Assembly (NCBI GenBank): GCA_030063045.1
Contig: JAQSEB010000042.1
Location: 248,001-312,000 of the forward strand
DNA from: Pratylenchus scribneri
Taxonomy: Eukaryota; Nematoda; Chromadorea; Rhabditida; Pratylenchidae
Reading direction: 5' to 3'
Length of the DNA stretch: 64,000 nucleotides
Of the stretch, positions 23,123 to 34,500 are shown piece after piece; within the stretch, counting starts at the first letter, position 1; every line of letters starts with the position of its first letter. Both the position numbers and the translations under genes were made by a program. Under the pieces are notes generated by a model, which was given only the letters and a program-made list of their open reading frames with translations, did no database searches and was not told the origin of the DNA.

Positions 23123-24206
23123 ATGACTTGGGCATTTTACAACAAACAATTGCCTGTACTGCTCATTTTGTGCCTTTTTCTCATTGAAACCGCTGGTTTG
23201 AAAAATATGAAATAATTAAATTATATTTTATATACTTTAAGGAATCAAATGCTATCAGCAGCCCGGGTATGATCGTGATTTGTATATAGGAAAAGTAATG
23301 ACCGAAGAGGAAATTAAGCGTCTGTATGATGAAACTAAGGATAAGAAGATTGTGTTGGATTGCAGCATGGAGAAGTCTGATTGGACATATTGCTTTGAGG
23401 CGAATGGATGCAAAGTTGATGGTGCAAAGTTGATGGTAATCAATTTCTAATAATATAATATAATTGTTTATGATTTTAAAATGAGAAACTGAAATGATTT
23501 TCCCGTGAATTTGATCCTATGGGAAAAAATAATGAAAAAAGCCAGTAATTCCATCTAAAAAATAAAAGTAATCAATTACATTCTTTCTTCCTCATTACTG
23601 ATACTGACACCTATTTCGCCCAAACTTAACTGTTGTAGCCGATTTGGAGATTTGGCCAACTCAGAGGTGGCTAGCAGAGCTGTGCTTTTCATAATTCTTA
23701 GCTCCAGCTCCGGGCTCCGACCTTTCAAATTTTTAGCTCCGGCTCCGACTCCGTCCCATAAAATTTTTAGCTCCAACTTAAGCTCCGGCTCCGCTCCGGC
23801 TAGACACAGCTCTGGTGGGCTAGCCAATTTGGAGAATTCTTAAAAACAGCTAGGCGATTTTGGCTCCAAATCGGCTAGCCGTCTCTGAGTCGGCTAAATC
23901 TCAAAATCGGCTACAAACATATATAAAATTTCCAAATCAGTAAATTTTTAATTTTTGTTATCATTAATAAAAAAATTTTACTAGAATAATGTAAATCGTG
24001 GTTGTGGAACTAAGGATGCTTGCTCTGTTCTTTTGTCCGATTTTGAATGCGAGAAATGCCGAATTTGTCAAGAACGGGATTTATGTAACTACGAATATGC
24101 TGACAATGGCGGAAATGTTATCATGTTCTCTTCAATGTTGATGCTTGCCGCCAGCCTTTTTATTACAATGCTGCCTACTATTTTTGGGCAAATTTTAATG
24201 AAGTGA
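23123..24206 (+). CDS. Ly6/uPAR-like, probably GPI-anchored surface protein
   Basis: Three exons in phase, 23123-23195, 23242-23435 and 23985-24206, give 162 residues. An N-terminal signal peptide (MTWAFYNKQLPVLLILCLFL) ends near ETAG, followed by KCYQQPGYD. Ten cysteines follow, closing with CRICQERDLCNYE, the C..C....LCN ending typical of three-finger Ly6/uPAR domains. A hydrophobic C-terminal tail (FSSMLMLAASLFITMLPTIF) after a small Asn-Gly region fits a GPI-attachment signal. Such proteins sit on the outer cell surface. The long second intron is explained by two nested mobile elements. Domain call is by cysteine spacing only. Confidence 0.65.
23635..23914. mobile_element. Outer inverted-repeat element in Ly6-like gene intron
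   Basis: Left GTAGCCGATTTGGAGATTTG and right CAAAATCGGCTAC with CTCTGAGTCGGCTAAATCT are inverted (about 32 bp, few mismatches). It contains the MITE 23675-23814, so it is the older insertion. The target duplication is unclear. Confidence 0.55.
23675..23814. mobile_element. hAT-like MITE nested in another element
   Basis: Begins CAGAGCTGTG and ends CACAGCTCTG. The interior is a GCTCCGGCTCCG-rich palindromic stretch. Flanks GTGGCTAG (left) and GTGGGCTAG (right) look like an 8-bp duplication with one inserted G. Confidence 0.65.
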
Positions 24207-25244
24207 AAAATGAGAGGAAAAATGTGGAGAAAGAAGATGAATTCATTATAAAATAAAGCCATTGAAATGATTTTTTTAATAATAAAAATGAAATTTTCGA
24301 GTTTAAAATTTTCAAAATCAGAACATTACAATTTTTATTCTAAAAATATATTTTAATTTTAGCGTATATTTCTTTCCTTTTATGATATATTCCATTAGCA
24401 TTTTTTATAAAATAAATAAAGAGGTTACATTTTTTAAGTCGAAGAAAATTTGATAGATTTCTCAATTAATTAAAAAATCGAATTCAATTATTATATAAAT
24501 TTGGATTTGAAAAAATGTCCGGCGTGGATTGCAAACAACCAGCACAATATAAATTATAAGTCTGGCACATCCGATAGAATATTTTAATTTTATAAAATCG
24601 GATTCAGCTTCAGCCTAGTGATCTAATCTCTGATGAACTTAATAAATTTTTCCTTATTCATATTTCGATGTAAGAAGGAGAATGCGAACGATGTCTATGT
24701 CTGCTGCCAATCCACAAAAACATAAAAGAAATCCCCGAATTCCCTATTTCATTTTTGTCTTAAGGAGCAATGTGGACTTCTGGCGCAATTACTGTTGTTT
24801 TTTTTGAAAGGCTGACCGCCCCACTTTTCCCTCCAGCCATTTTCATAATTTAAGAGTGCCTCTTCAAAGTAAGTGTTTGATTGTGGCTGAACGATGAAGG
24901 GTATTCCTGCTGCCGCCAGCACCGTACTTTTTGTGTGAATTTGTCATTTCGGGGAATCAGAAAATATTTAAAATTATCCATTTATAATTGTATGCCGCTG
25001 AGAATCATAAAAATGAGAGGAAAAATAAAGATTTTGAGCGTTGAATTAGTGAATTTAGATGAGGGCGAACATTTCCAAAATAAGTTTGCAAACATTTTAC
25101 TAAATTTTTCCTTTGGCCATAATACTGTGAAATTTAAACCAATTAAATTATTTTCTATATCATTCTTAAACTGGTTTTCCATTCCAAATTAAAACTTTGT
25201 AAAAAACTTCGATTTGATATCGTTTATTTATATATTCATCAACC
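24207..25244. other. Intergenic, no supported gene
   Basis: A 26-codon minus-strand frame starting MAGGKSG (about 24840-24760) resembles a histone H2A.Z start, but it stops at once and no H2A exon follows. The rest is AT-rich. Confidence 0.3.
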
Positions 25245-25760
25245 AAAAAATGCCCACCAATTATTAATAATATTTTTTAAAGGGGCAATGGCGAGAGGGA
25301 TGGAATTGACTTAAGTGGAAAAATTGCCTCCAGCAAATAATTGAATTTGAAAAATATTACTCTACTAAATAACAGATGGATTGCTCATTTCTATAATATT
25401 TTTAAAATGGAAAATGAGGACCGATAAGAATGGAATTGTTTGGGAATTGGAAAAATTGCCTCCAGCAAATATTTGAAAATATTTCCCATTCAAAAATGGC
25501 GAGGATTTGACCCAATTCCCCTATTGATGAGTGATTGAGTACCTTTATTATAAAAATTTTTTTGAGTAAATATAACTCAAAATACCAGAAGGATTTTCCC
25601 CAAATTCCACCAAAAAATAATATTTTTAAAAGGGAATGCCGTGGACCACTGAGGATTTGAGTTGGCTTGGGATTTTGGAAAATTGTTGCCTCCGGCAAAT
25701 ATTTGAAAATATTGCCCAACGCCATCTTAAGATTCCGTAGATTTTCTCCAATCCCCCATT
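25245..25760. repeat. Three tandem copies of dispersed repeat R
   Basis: GGAAAAATTGCCTCCAGCAA occurs near 25316 and 25446, with a variant (TTGTTGCCTCCGGCAAATA) near 25684. Each is followed by TTTGAAAATATT and, for the last two, by TTCTCCAATTCCCC...TTGATGA. Unit spacing is about 130 and 240 bp. Confidence 0.5.
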
Positions 25761-26145
25761 GATGACTTTTATTTTATAATGGCTGGAGTTTATGAGCAAT
25801 TATAAATATGCACAGAATCCTCTCTTTAGTCCTCACATTTAAAATAAGATTTATTCAAAATTGCATAAATTAAAATTCATATTCTCCCTATCCAACTCCT
25901 CATACCATTTTCCAATTGCACCAGCCTCATACCCCAATTTATCTTCCCATTACCATATTTTTGAAAATGAACACAAAAATGGATAACCAATAACCATATT
26001 AACCATCCCCATTATAACAGTCTTGCTCCTTAAAAGGAAAAATAATTCAAATTGCTTTCTAAATTTAAATAATTTTTATTAATTTTAGAATATATTATAG
26101 CTTAAATTTATTCTTTTTTATTTATCACACAATTCAAAAAGTTAA

Positions 26146-29100
26146 ATGTTCTCAAAATCCAAAAATTGTCCAGCCGAACGGAATACGGAGGTGAAAATTT
26201 CATAAAAATTATCAACAAAATAATTTCAAATTTCCCATAAGTAGACGTATCTTCGCATCAGAGATATGCCAAATGATTGCAATCCAGTTTTCTCTGAAAA
26301 TGGACTTAGCGACACAATTCAGTTTAAAAAGGTAAAAATATATATAAATAAGCCAATAAATTGAATAAAATTTTTAAAGGATTCGACGTGCAATCATCAA
26401 AATAATAATCTTGGTTTGCTTTCGGCTCTCCCTTCAAATGGAATGGTAAAAATGGAAAAAAATGAAAATTATTAATTTAATTAAAAGGCGAAAAAGTTGG
26501 GCACCAATGAAAGTCAAAGTATGAATTTCACGTGCAATGGTATTTTTAATACAAATGATGGCCAAGAAATGGTATACAAGAAAGTGGCATCCCCAATAGT
26601 GCAAGATGTAATTTTATATTATTAATAAATTTTATTATTTCTCTTTTCCAAGGCATTAAAAGGTTTTAATGGTACAATTTTTGCCTATGGCCAAACTGGG
26701 TCAGGAAAAACGTACACAATGCAAGTGAGTTGTGCATTTTATATTATGATTGGTAAAATTAATTTTTAATTAGGGCACAATTGGGGACAAATTGGGGAAG
26801 GCATCATTTCCAGAGCAATTCGGGAAATTTTCCAACATTTCTCGAATCAGTCAAAGGTGAGAGGAATTTACTGTTCATTTGTCCAAATTAATATTATTTC
26901 GATTATTTGTTCAGGATCAGGAATCAGTGACAATTAAAATTTCATATTGTGAAATTTATAAAGAACAAATTTATGATTTACTCCGTAAAAATTCGAATGA
27001 AGAAGAGGCCTTCAAAGTAATGCCAAATGGCAGAATTTGTAGTACTCTGAATAAATCGAGAAGTTTAATGGAAAAATGCGTTGAAAATGTGGAAGATACT
27101 TTTGAATGGCTAAAAATCGGGAATTTGAAGCGAACTGTGGGATCAACCAGTAATAAGGAAATATTTTTTTAATAATAATTTGATTGAAAATTTGCAGAAA
27201 TGAATGATGAATCTTCACGATCGCATGCAATATTCCAAATTCAAATTGAACAGGAAAATATTGAGAAAAGGACAAAATTAATTGGCAAACTTTTCCTGGT
27301 TGATTTGGCTGGCAGTGAAAGTGTAAAATATTTTAAAACATTTAAAATGATTTAATTTTTTTTAATTTTAGGCCAATTCTGGTGGGGATATGAAAGAAGC
27401 AGGTTCTATAAAACGGGGGTTGGTCACATTGGACAGAGTGATTAATGCATTACATGAGAAGGTAAATAAAATACATTTTCATTTTATTTTACTAAAATCC
27501 CCTTTAATTTCAATTGCAGATGAAAAATCCAATCAAAGATATTTATATTCCGCACAGTTCCTGCCAATTGACACTCTTTCTGAAGGAATCATTGGGAGGG
27601 AATTCGAGAACGGCATTTATCTTCTGCTGTTCGCCGGCTTCGTGTCATTCTCAGCAAACAAAATTCACTTTGAATTTTGGTGAACGGTAAAAAATGGTGC
27701 CCCTAAACTAATTATTTTAAATTTAGAGTGAAAAAAATAAAGAACCGAGTGGCAATAAATGAAGAAATGACAACAGAAAAATTGAAGGAAAGAATGGCAT
27801 AATTGGAGGATATATTAAAGAGGAATAAAATGGGGATTAATGAAGGAGAAGAATTGGAAAAATTGCGGATGAAAGTGGATGAATTGGAAGCGAAAAATGC
27901 TGAATTAAAAATGGATTTAGAGGAAATGGTAATTTAAGTTAACTAATAATTTTATAATTGAAAAATAATATTAAGGTTGAAAATAATGAAAAATTGGCAG
28001 AAGAGAGATGCCAAATTGACGTGGAATTAAAGGTAAAAATACTTAGAAAATGATATTTAAAAATAAATTTTTAGGCCAAAGTTGCTTTGAAAGATGAGGA
28101 ATTGGAGGAAGCAAAAAGTACAAAATATAAAAATATAAAATAATTTTTCACAGGACAAATTGAAGCCAAAAAAGAGGAATGCACCAAATTATTCGAGGAA
28201 AATGGTAGGAAATAGAAATAAATATTGAAATAAAATTAATATTAATTTTAATAAATATTTAATAAAATTTTATACTTTAGAATATCTTAAAATGGAAAAT
28301 GATGTGAAAAAGGAAATTGAAATGGGAATGAAGGCCGAAAATGGAAAATTGCAAACAGAATGTGACAATCTAAGAGTTAGTTATGATTTATGAATATTTT
28401 AATTTTAAAAATAATTTAAAGATGCAGAATAGGAAATTAGAAAGCGAATTGGAAATGCAGCAGGAAAATGAAAAAGAGGGTGTAGAAGTGGAGGAGGAAT
28501 CAGGGACGGATACAGATGAGAATGAGCAGGAAACGGAAAATGAAACTGGAGACAACCAGCAGCAGGAATCTTCTTATGAAATTGATGATGAAGATGAACA
28601 AGAAGAAGAAAAAGAAGATGAAGTGCATGAAGATGGTCAGGAAGATTCAGAATATAAAACGGATGGAGAAGACTATGAAGATGTTGGAAAGGAGTTAGAG
28701 CCGAAAGTGAATGGGCGAAAATTGGTGGGGAAGGCGGCAATGCAACAGCGGGATGGCATCAAATATCAAAAAATAAATAAGGTTACCATAATAAAAATAT
28801 TGAGAAAAAATAAAAATGGGATTGTTTGTATCTATAAATTGAAAAGAATCATGTCTATGTATCTTGACGAAATAAATCGAATGGCATAAGATTTTTAAGA
28901 CAATTAAAATTTGAAACTTGCAAAAATAATGTTATCAAAACATCAAATTATTTCATAAAAAATCATTCAAAAAAGTGAATAAAATTTCAAATTTATTTTA
29001 TTATATTAATAGGGAATAGGGTGCGCCCAACTTAGCGCAGTCTCAATTTTGGCGCCTCTTAGGCTTAAAGATATTTAATATTTTGGTATAATAATTTTTC

Positions 29101-29723
29101 GAACTATAATAATTTAATAAAAAAAAATAAAATATAGTCTCTATCTCAAGGAGACGCACAAAATTTTCAAAATATTTTTTGACATTGATTTCCCCCTTAT
29201 TTTCCTATGCTCTGATCCCTCCTAGCCCAAAATCTAAACATAAACCGTAATTAAAGATATCGTGAAAAAATAATGAAAATCCTTTCACGCCAAGTTGGAC
29301 AGAGCCAAGTCTGCCGGCGCCAATTGGGCTGTTACCATATTAATATTTTATGAAATTATTATAATTTATAGATCTACAATTGCAAAAAATGTAAGAAGGA
29401 TGTTTTTGGAAAACATCGCAACGAACACATCCTTCTATCGCATATTAATAAACTAATGTTTGAATGCCCCTTCGAGTTTTGCACATGTTCATCAAAATCA
29501 TCTGAGAGATATGTGAAACGTCATATTCTTGATATTCATAATTCGCATGTAAGTTCAATTGGAGGGGGGGGGGTATTCATATTCAATTAATTTTTATTCA
29601 TTTTAGAGAGAACCTGTCTCACATTTGGCCAAATATGCTGCAGAAATTGAAGAAAACCGAAAGGAATGTTTTCCGTTTATGCGCGCTTATAAACCGAGAA
29701 CCAAAAAATTGGCTGATCAATGA
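26146..29723 (+). pseudogene. Kinesin-like motor gene with coiled coil and C-terminal zinc finger, disrupted
   Basis: Eighteen exons run from ATG at 26146 to TGA at 29721-29723. Motor signatures occur in order: P-loop [14 protein letters not shown] (about 26685), CEIYKEQIYDLL, switch [12 protein letters not shown], switch [27 protein letters not shown] and a neck FGERVKKIKNRVAINEE resembling kinesin-1. Heptad-rich coiled-coil exons follow (27727-28375), then a Glu/Asp-rich exon (28422-28781), then CKKC and C-x4-C-x13-H-x4-H zinc-finger-like exons (29372-29548, 29607-29723). Two lesions: exon 26774-26856 is out of frame through an 11-bp near-tandem duplication, and TAA at 27800-27802 interrupts the neck/coil. 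All other junctions keep phase, so inactivation is recent or due to sequence error. The 28422 ATG could instead start a separate gene. Confidence 0.75.
29012..29336. mobile_element. MITE with 9-bp target duplication
   Basis: Flanked by exact ATATTAATA (29003-29011 and 29337-29345). Imperfect inverted ends: left GCGCCCAACTTAGCGC, right GGCGCCAATTGGGCTG. A 9-bp duplication suggests a Mutator-like origin, but an 8-bp reading (hAT) is also possible. It lies in intron 28782-29371 of the kinesin-like gene. Confidence 0.6.
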
Positions 29724-31339
29724 TGGATGGGCAGAAAGAATGGGCATGGACATTTTTGGATAATTTTAAATGGGTCAAAAATTTTTTGATTGATGAGAAA
29801 AAATTATAGGAATTCAATGTTTTTTTTAAAATTTTTACACTTGAATATACAATTAATTCATTTCGCTTCTTTAATTAATTTGTTCATCAATGAAAATATA
29901 TAATTTCACCAAATTTATGTAATTTTTTATTTGCTTTATTTATTTATTAATTAATTTTGATATACATTTAATTCTTTTTGCTTCGTTCATTAATTTATTT
30001 CCATATATACAATTCCATTAAATTTGTACATATATTTCATTTGCATAAATTAAAGTTTATTTTCCCAATTTATTCTTAATAAACTTTGAAAGCTTATTGA
30101 TAGCAAATTGCCCAACCAATTATATAAATCGATTTCCATTTATATTGGAATCTGTCAAGTAGATAGAGATAGTAGATCTTTACAATAAAATTAGTAAATG
30201 TATCAATTTTTCCATTCATTAAAATGAATTTTTAAATAAATATTTGAATTTAAAAAATTGCAAAAGATAATAAAATTTTAAATCGAATTAATCGGGAAGG
30301 TCAAACAACAAATCAATTTATCTGATTCCCCCCCCTCCCCCCATCAATCTGCCTTATTTTACTTTAAAAGAAATAATATTCAAATATTTTTGCCGAGGTA
30401 ATTTCTAATTTCTCAATCATCTTAGCAATTTACATTTCCTCAATTTTATAATCTGTGGCATTGGCAATTGCCATTTGTTGATGTCTCCTTTTAAAATCCA
30501 AATAAAATTATTCCATTTTTACCCAATCCACAATCCCCCATCGAATATTTCCAATCCAAAATTTTAAAGCAGCGAACATTTTTATGGTAATAGGTTCTTC
30601 GTTTCTTATAAGCTAAAAGTAAAAATTAATTCCTAAACTTTAATTCTTGTATTTTATTTTTTTTTTTGAGATAAGAAAGAAAGATCCAACTTTTTCATAA
30701 TAATTCAAAATATTTTAAAAATTTAGAAATGAGAAAATATTGGAGATCATTCATTTAATTATTCATGCTTAATTCCCAATTACAATTATATTTTTCAGTT
30801 TGTTGAACATTCGCCTAAATTCCATCTGTCTTTATTTTTTGACTACTTTATTTTGCAAAAAATAATAAATCTTCAATCTTACAATTTATTTTCTGATTAT
30901 TCAAATTGCAAATTTGAAAATGAAATATTTCTTACCTACAGAGTATAAAAAAGTATGAAAAGATTGCCTAGAAATATTGTAAGTTTAAATTCTAAAAATT
31001 TATATGATTAAAAAATGGTATGATTTCCCCTATCTAAAATCCATGTTGGACAATGGACATAGAATAATTTAAGTAACAAAATTCCTATATTTTATGTGAA
31101 AAATTTATATAAAATTTAAAGTAAAGAAAGAATCATTCAATTAAGTTTGGAGAAGCTGGGAAAAATTAAATTATAATTTCAAAATTTGGTCACTGGAAAA
31201 GTAATTCCTCTAAATTCATTATTCCCAGCTAAGTTCAATTTTCCTCAAAACATAAAGCCTCATAAATTTTCATTCCATCCAACCCCTTTTAATTATTTCC
31301 CCCTTTCTTCTTGTCCCTTCCATCGAATACTATTCACAA
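29724..31339. other. Intergenic, AT-rich, one repeat copy
   Basis: 30728-30890 duplicates 22445-22600 almost base for base. Apart from a C-rich tract near 30330 (CCCCCCTCCCCCC) nothing else stands out, and no coding exon is supported. Confidence 0.4.
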
Positions 31340-31506
31340 ATGTCGAAAATGAGAGGAGGAGTGCGCATCGCAATATTCGCATTAATTATTCTTTGTTTCC
31401 CCTTTCCCCATATTTCCCTCCACTTTTAGTCCAAGTCCAATCAGGCCCAAGCACCATAACGCAGCCAATGTTGCTTTCAGAGCCAGCGATGGAGGAAAAA
31501 CGGAGG
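31340..31506 (+). CDS. Candidate secreted peptide precursor, 5' exons
   Basis: ATG at 31340 opens a strong signal peptide (MSKMRGGVRIAIFALII). A 35-nt intron (31395-31429, GTTTCC...CACTTTTAG) would join it in phase to 31430-31505, encoding FQVQSGPSTITQPMLLSEPA and ending in the dibasic EEKR before a GTAG donor. This arrangement fits a neuropeptide-like or other processed secreted precursor. The mature peptide and downstream exons were not identified, and the intron is at the lower size limit for this window. Unspliced, the signal peptide frame stops after LHF. Confidence 0.35.
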
Positions 31507-34500
31507 TAGAATTGGTTGGAGCGGGGATTGGTGAATTAGAAATGGCACAAAAACATTTTATTGCTAATAACAGGGCGAAGCATCCATAACCAAAAATGTT
31601 ACTATTATTATATAATAAAATGAGGTGTTGGTGATTCATTTTGTCCTTTTTCATATTTTTTTAACCTTAAAAATATTGACTTGTAAAAATATTTAAAATG
31701 GTTAAGAGGATTAATTTGATCAATAGAATAAATTTAATTTGTTTAATAAATATTTTAATTAAATATTTAAACTATTCCTTAAATAAATATTTTGAAAATT
31801 AAAATTGAATAAAATGTAAATAAAAAATCCAAAAATTAAAAGTATTAAAATTAAATATCTTTTTTCCATGCAATTAAATGGAATTAAATAAATATTTGAA
31901 TATAAAAAATTGCACAGAGATATTCGATTTTTAAAAACATTAATCTAGAAGAGCAAATAGGTAATATTTTTGGAAAAATGCCTCGTCCAAGAAAGATTCG
32001 ATTCTTGCAGATTTAAATTAGGGGAATATAAATGCCTAAAATGGAAAGTGTTAATTAAATGAGTGTTCATTTTATTAATTTAATAAATATAATTTAATTT
32101 GGAATAGCCCAAAATGGTTTTTTCTCCTTTATCACAATTCTGCCTAACATATTTCCATATTAGCCATTAACCACTTTAATCTTCCAAATGTATTCAAATT
32201 TTCCCTAAATTTGTTCGATTGACTCAATCCCTCCAGTTTGGCTTTCTTGTCAATTCACCCTCACTTCCTCCCAAATCTTCGGGTCCAATCTTCATTTTGG
32301 CCCTTCTATTCCCATTTTTCTCAATTCCTCCACCCCCACCCATAAATCCATCCATAAAACCCTCATCCCCTTCCAATGGGCCATCCATTCGGCTCGTGTG
32401 CCAACAAAAAGTGATCCATCAAATTCACATTCCCATTCGACGGGGGTCGGTCCACCCATTCGGCCCCTCTGGCGTCGTCGTCGCAAAAGGCCAATATTGG
32501 TGGAGGTCCACCCTCACATTGGCTGATGCCTCTTCACATCATTTTCCCTTGCCTTCTTAAACCTCAATTTCCCACCCATCCAATAATATTTCATTTCAAT
32601 TTTGGTGTTTGCCATTTTCCGTCACCCTCAATTTGCCTCAGGCAACAAATTTTTTGCTAGGATTTGTGACCTCGCCAGAGGGCTTTTCATTCATTCCTTC
32701 TGCCTTTGGGGTCTGTGGTGGTCTCTAGTCATTCCCTAATCCCTATGAGAATTTTTGAAGTATTTCATTTTTGAACTTTTTCCAACAATTTTGAGTTTTG
32801 TAGAAGAATCTCGAGTCTAGAAATAAGAATTCCCTTTCCTACATCCCTATCTCGAATATTTAATTCTCCTTTGCTGTATCCTTCAAAAGAATAATTCAAG
32901 AAGGCTTTTCATGGTTTGCCCCTTTTCTCTTCCCTTTATATGCTCTTTTTGAATGACTATATAACAGTGTTAATAGCCGAAATCGGTAATTCTACAATTT
33001 TGGAATTTTACGGCCCAAAATTTGCCAATTTTTAAAAAGCTAAAAAAGAATAATAAAAAATTAAATAAAAATATAAAAAATTCATTTTGGTTAATTGGAA
33101 TTTTTATTTTTCGTGTGCCATTTTTCGAATTCTCTAATTTTCAATTTTGATTCAATCCCATTCCCATTGTCATTTATTATTAATAAAAATATTTTTTTGC
33201 CTTTTTTTCTTTCGCTTTGCTCCAATTCTAAACCCAAATCCAAATGACCACACCAACAGCCCGCAGCCGCACCAGCCGCTTGGGTAATCGGTCAAAATTC
33301 CCTTTTCTACATATAATTCATTCATCATCAAGAATGGGAGGAGGGTGGATTGTCTCTGAATCTGTCAAAATATTTGAATTTTGAATGAATGAGTCCGTCA
33401 GCTGGCTTTGTCAATTTCCAGTGGAAAAGAAAAAAAATTATTTTTCATTTCCATAAAATTTTCAAATAATTTTTTTTTACAAAATTTTCCATTTAAACTT
33501 AATCGAATTTTCTTTCAAAAATAATCAAAAATAAATTTCCTAAAATATAATTTATTTGCGCAATTTTTGCAGCGTTCCATTCAGTGCCATTTCCGTTGCC
33601 CATTTTTTAGTTGCGCAAGCCTTCTATTAAAGTAATTTATTTTCCCTTTACAATCCTTGGCCTTGGCCATTATCCATCCTATATTTAACTTTTTTATAAA
33701 CCACGATGTAAAAGGAGCAATTAAACGTTATTATTTCCGTTCCTCGCTAAGCAATCCTAATTTTGCATTGGCCAAATTACAAAGCAATCTTACAAGCTAT
33801 TTTAATAAAACGTTCTTATCAATAGTCAAAAAGTTATTTTTGAGAGATTTAATTTCAAAATGATTGATTAAAAATGTAATTTGCCAGAAATTCTGTCAAA
33901 AAACCAAAATTGCCTGATTTTAACATATTTTACCTTTTTTGTTCATAACTTTTTGCTAATTTCCAATTGAATCCACTAATTCTTTTTCTTATCAATTCAA
34001 TTAAATCAGGGCTATATCAAATTTGCAAAATTTAAAAATATTATGCACTTGAAATTTTTTAATTTATTGCGCTTGTTCACCCCTTTCCCAATAGCAACAC
34101 ACTTCATCCTCCAGTAAAAATATTACTTTTAGAAATTTAATATAGACAAATTAAATCTTTCCCAATGGCATTTTTTTCCCATTCTCCCCGAAATATTCCG
34201 ATATGAATTTATTTTAGTAAATAAATTCGATTCACAATTCACAATGACTTTCCCTTAAGAGTTGGTCCCCTTTACTCCCTCTTTCCTCAGTGTGCCTTTT
34301 GGATGCCGGAGGAATTGGCTGCCACTGGGCAAAACATAGTTGACAGGAAATGTTGGGGTAGAAGGGAGAAGGGAATGAGGCCAAAAAGTTGGGACGGATT
34401 AAATGTGTGTGGAGAAGGAAGCCAAAGGGAATAATTAATTGCCGAGAATAGCCAACCAAGGGAGCCAATGGGGGAATTTGCCAATTGTTGTGGTTCTACA

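Noticed and set aside
24760..24845. Minus-strand MAGGKSG start resembling histone H2A.Z
   Set aside because: The frame stops after 26 codons, there is no in-phase donor, and no histone-fold exon follows.
29560..29575. Poly-G tract and C-rich tract at 30330 as quadruplex or CRISPR-like features
   Set aside because: Single short homopolymer runs without the repeated spacing such structures need.
32219..32560. Proline-rich plus-strand frame opposite a basic minus-strand frame
   Set aside because: Both strands are open over the same low-complexity, less AT-rich sequence; no splice partner or domain favours either.
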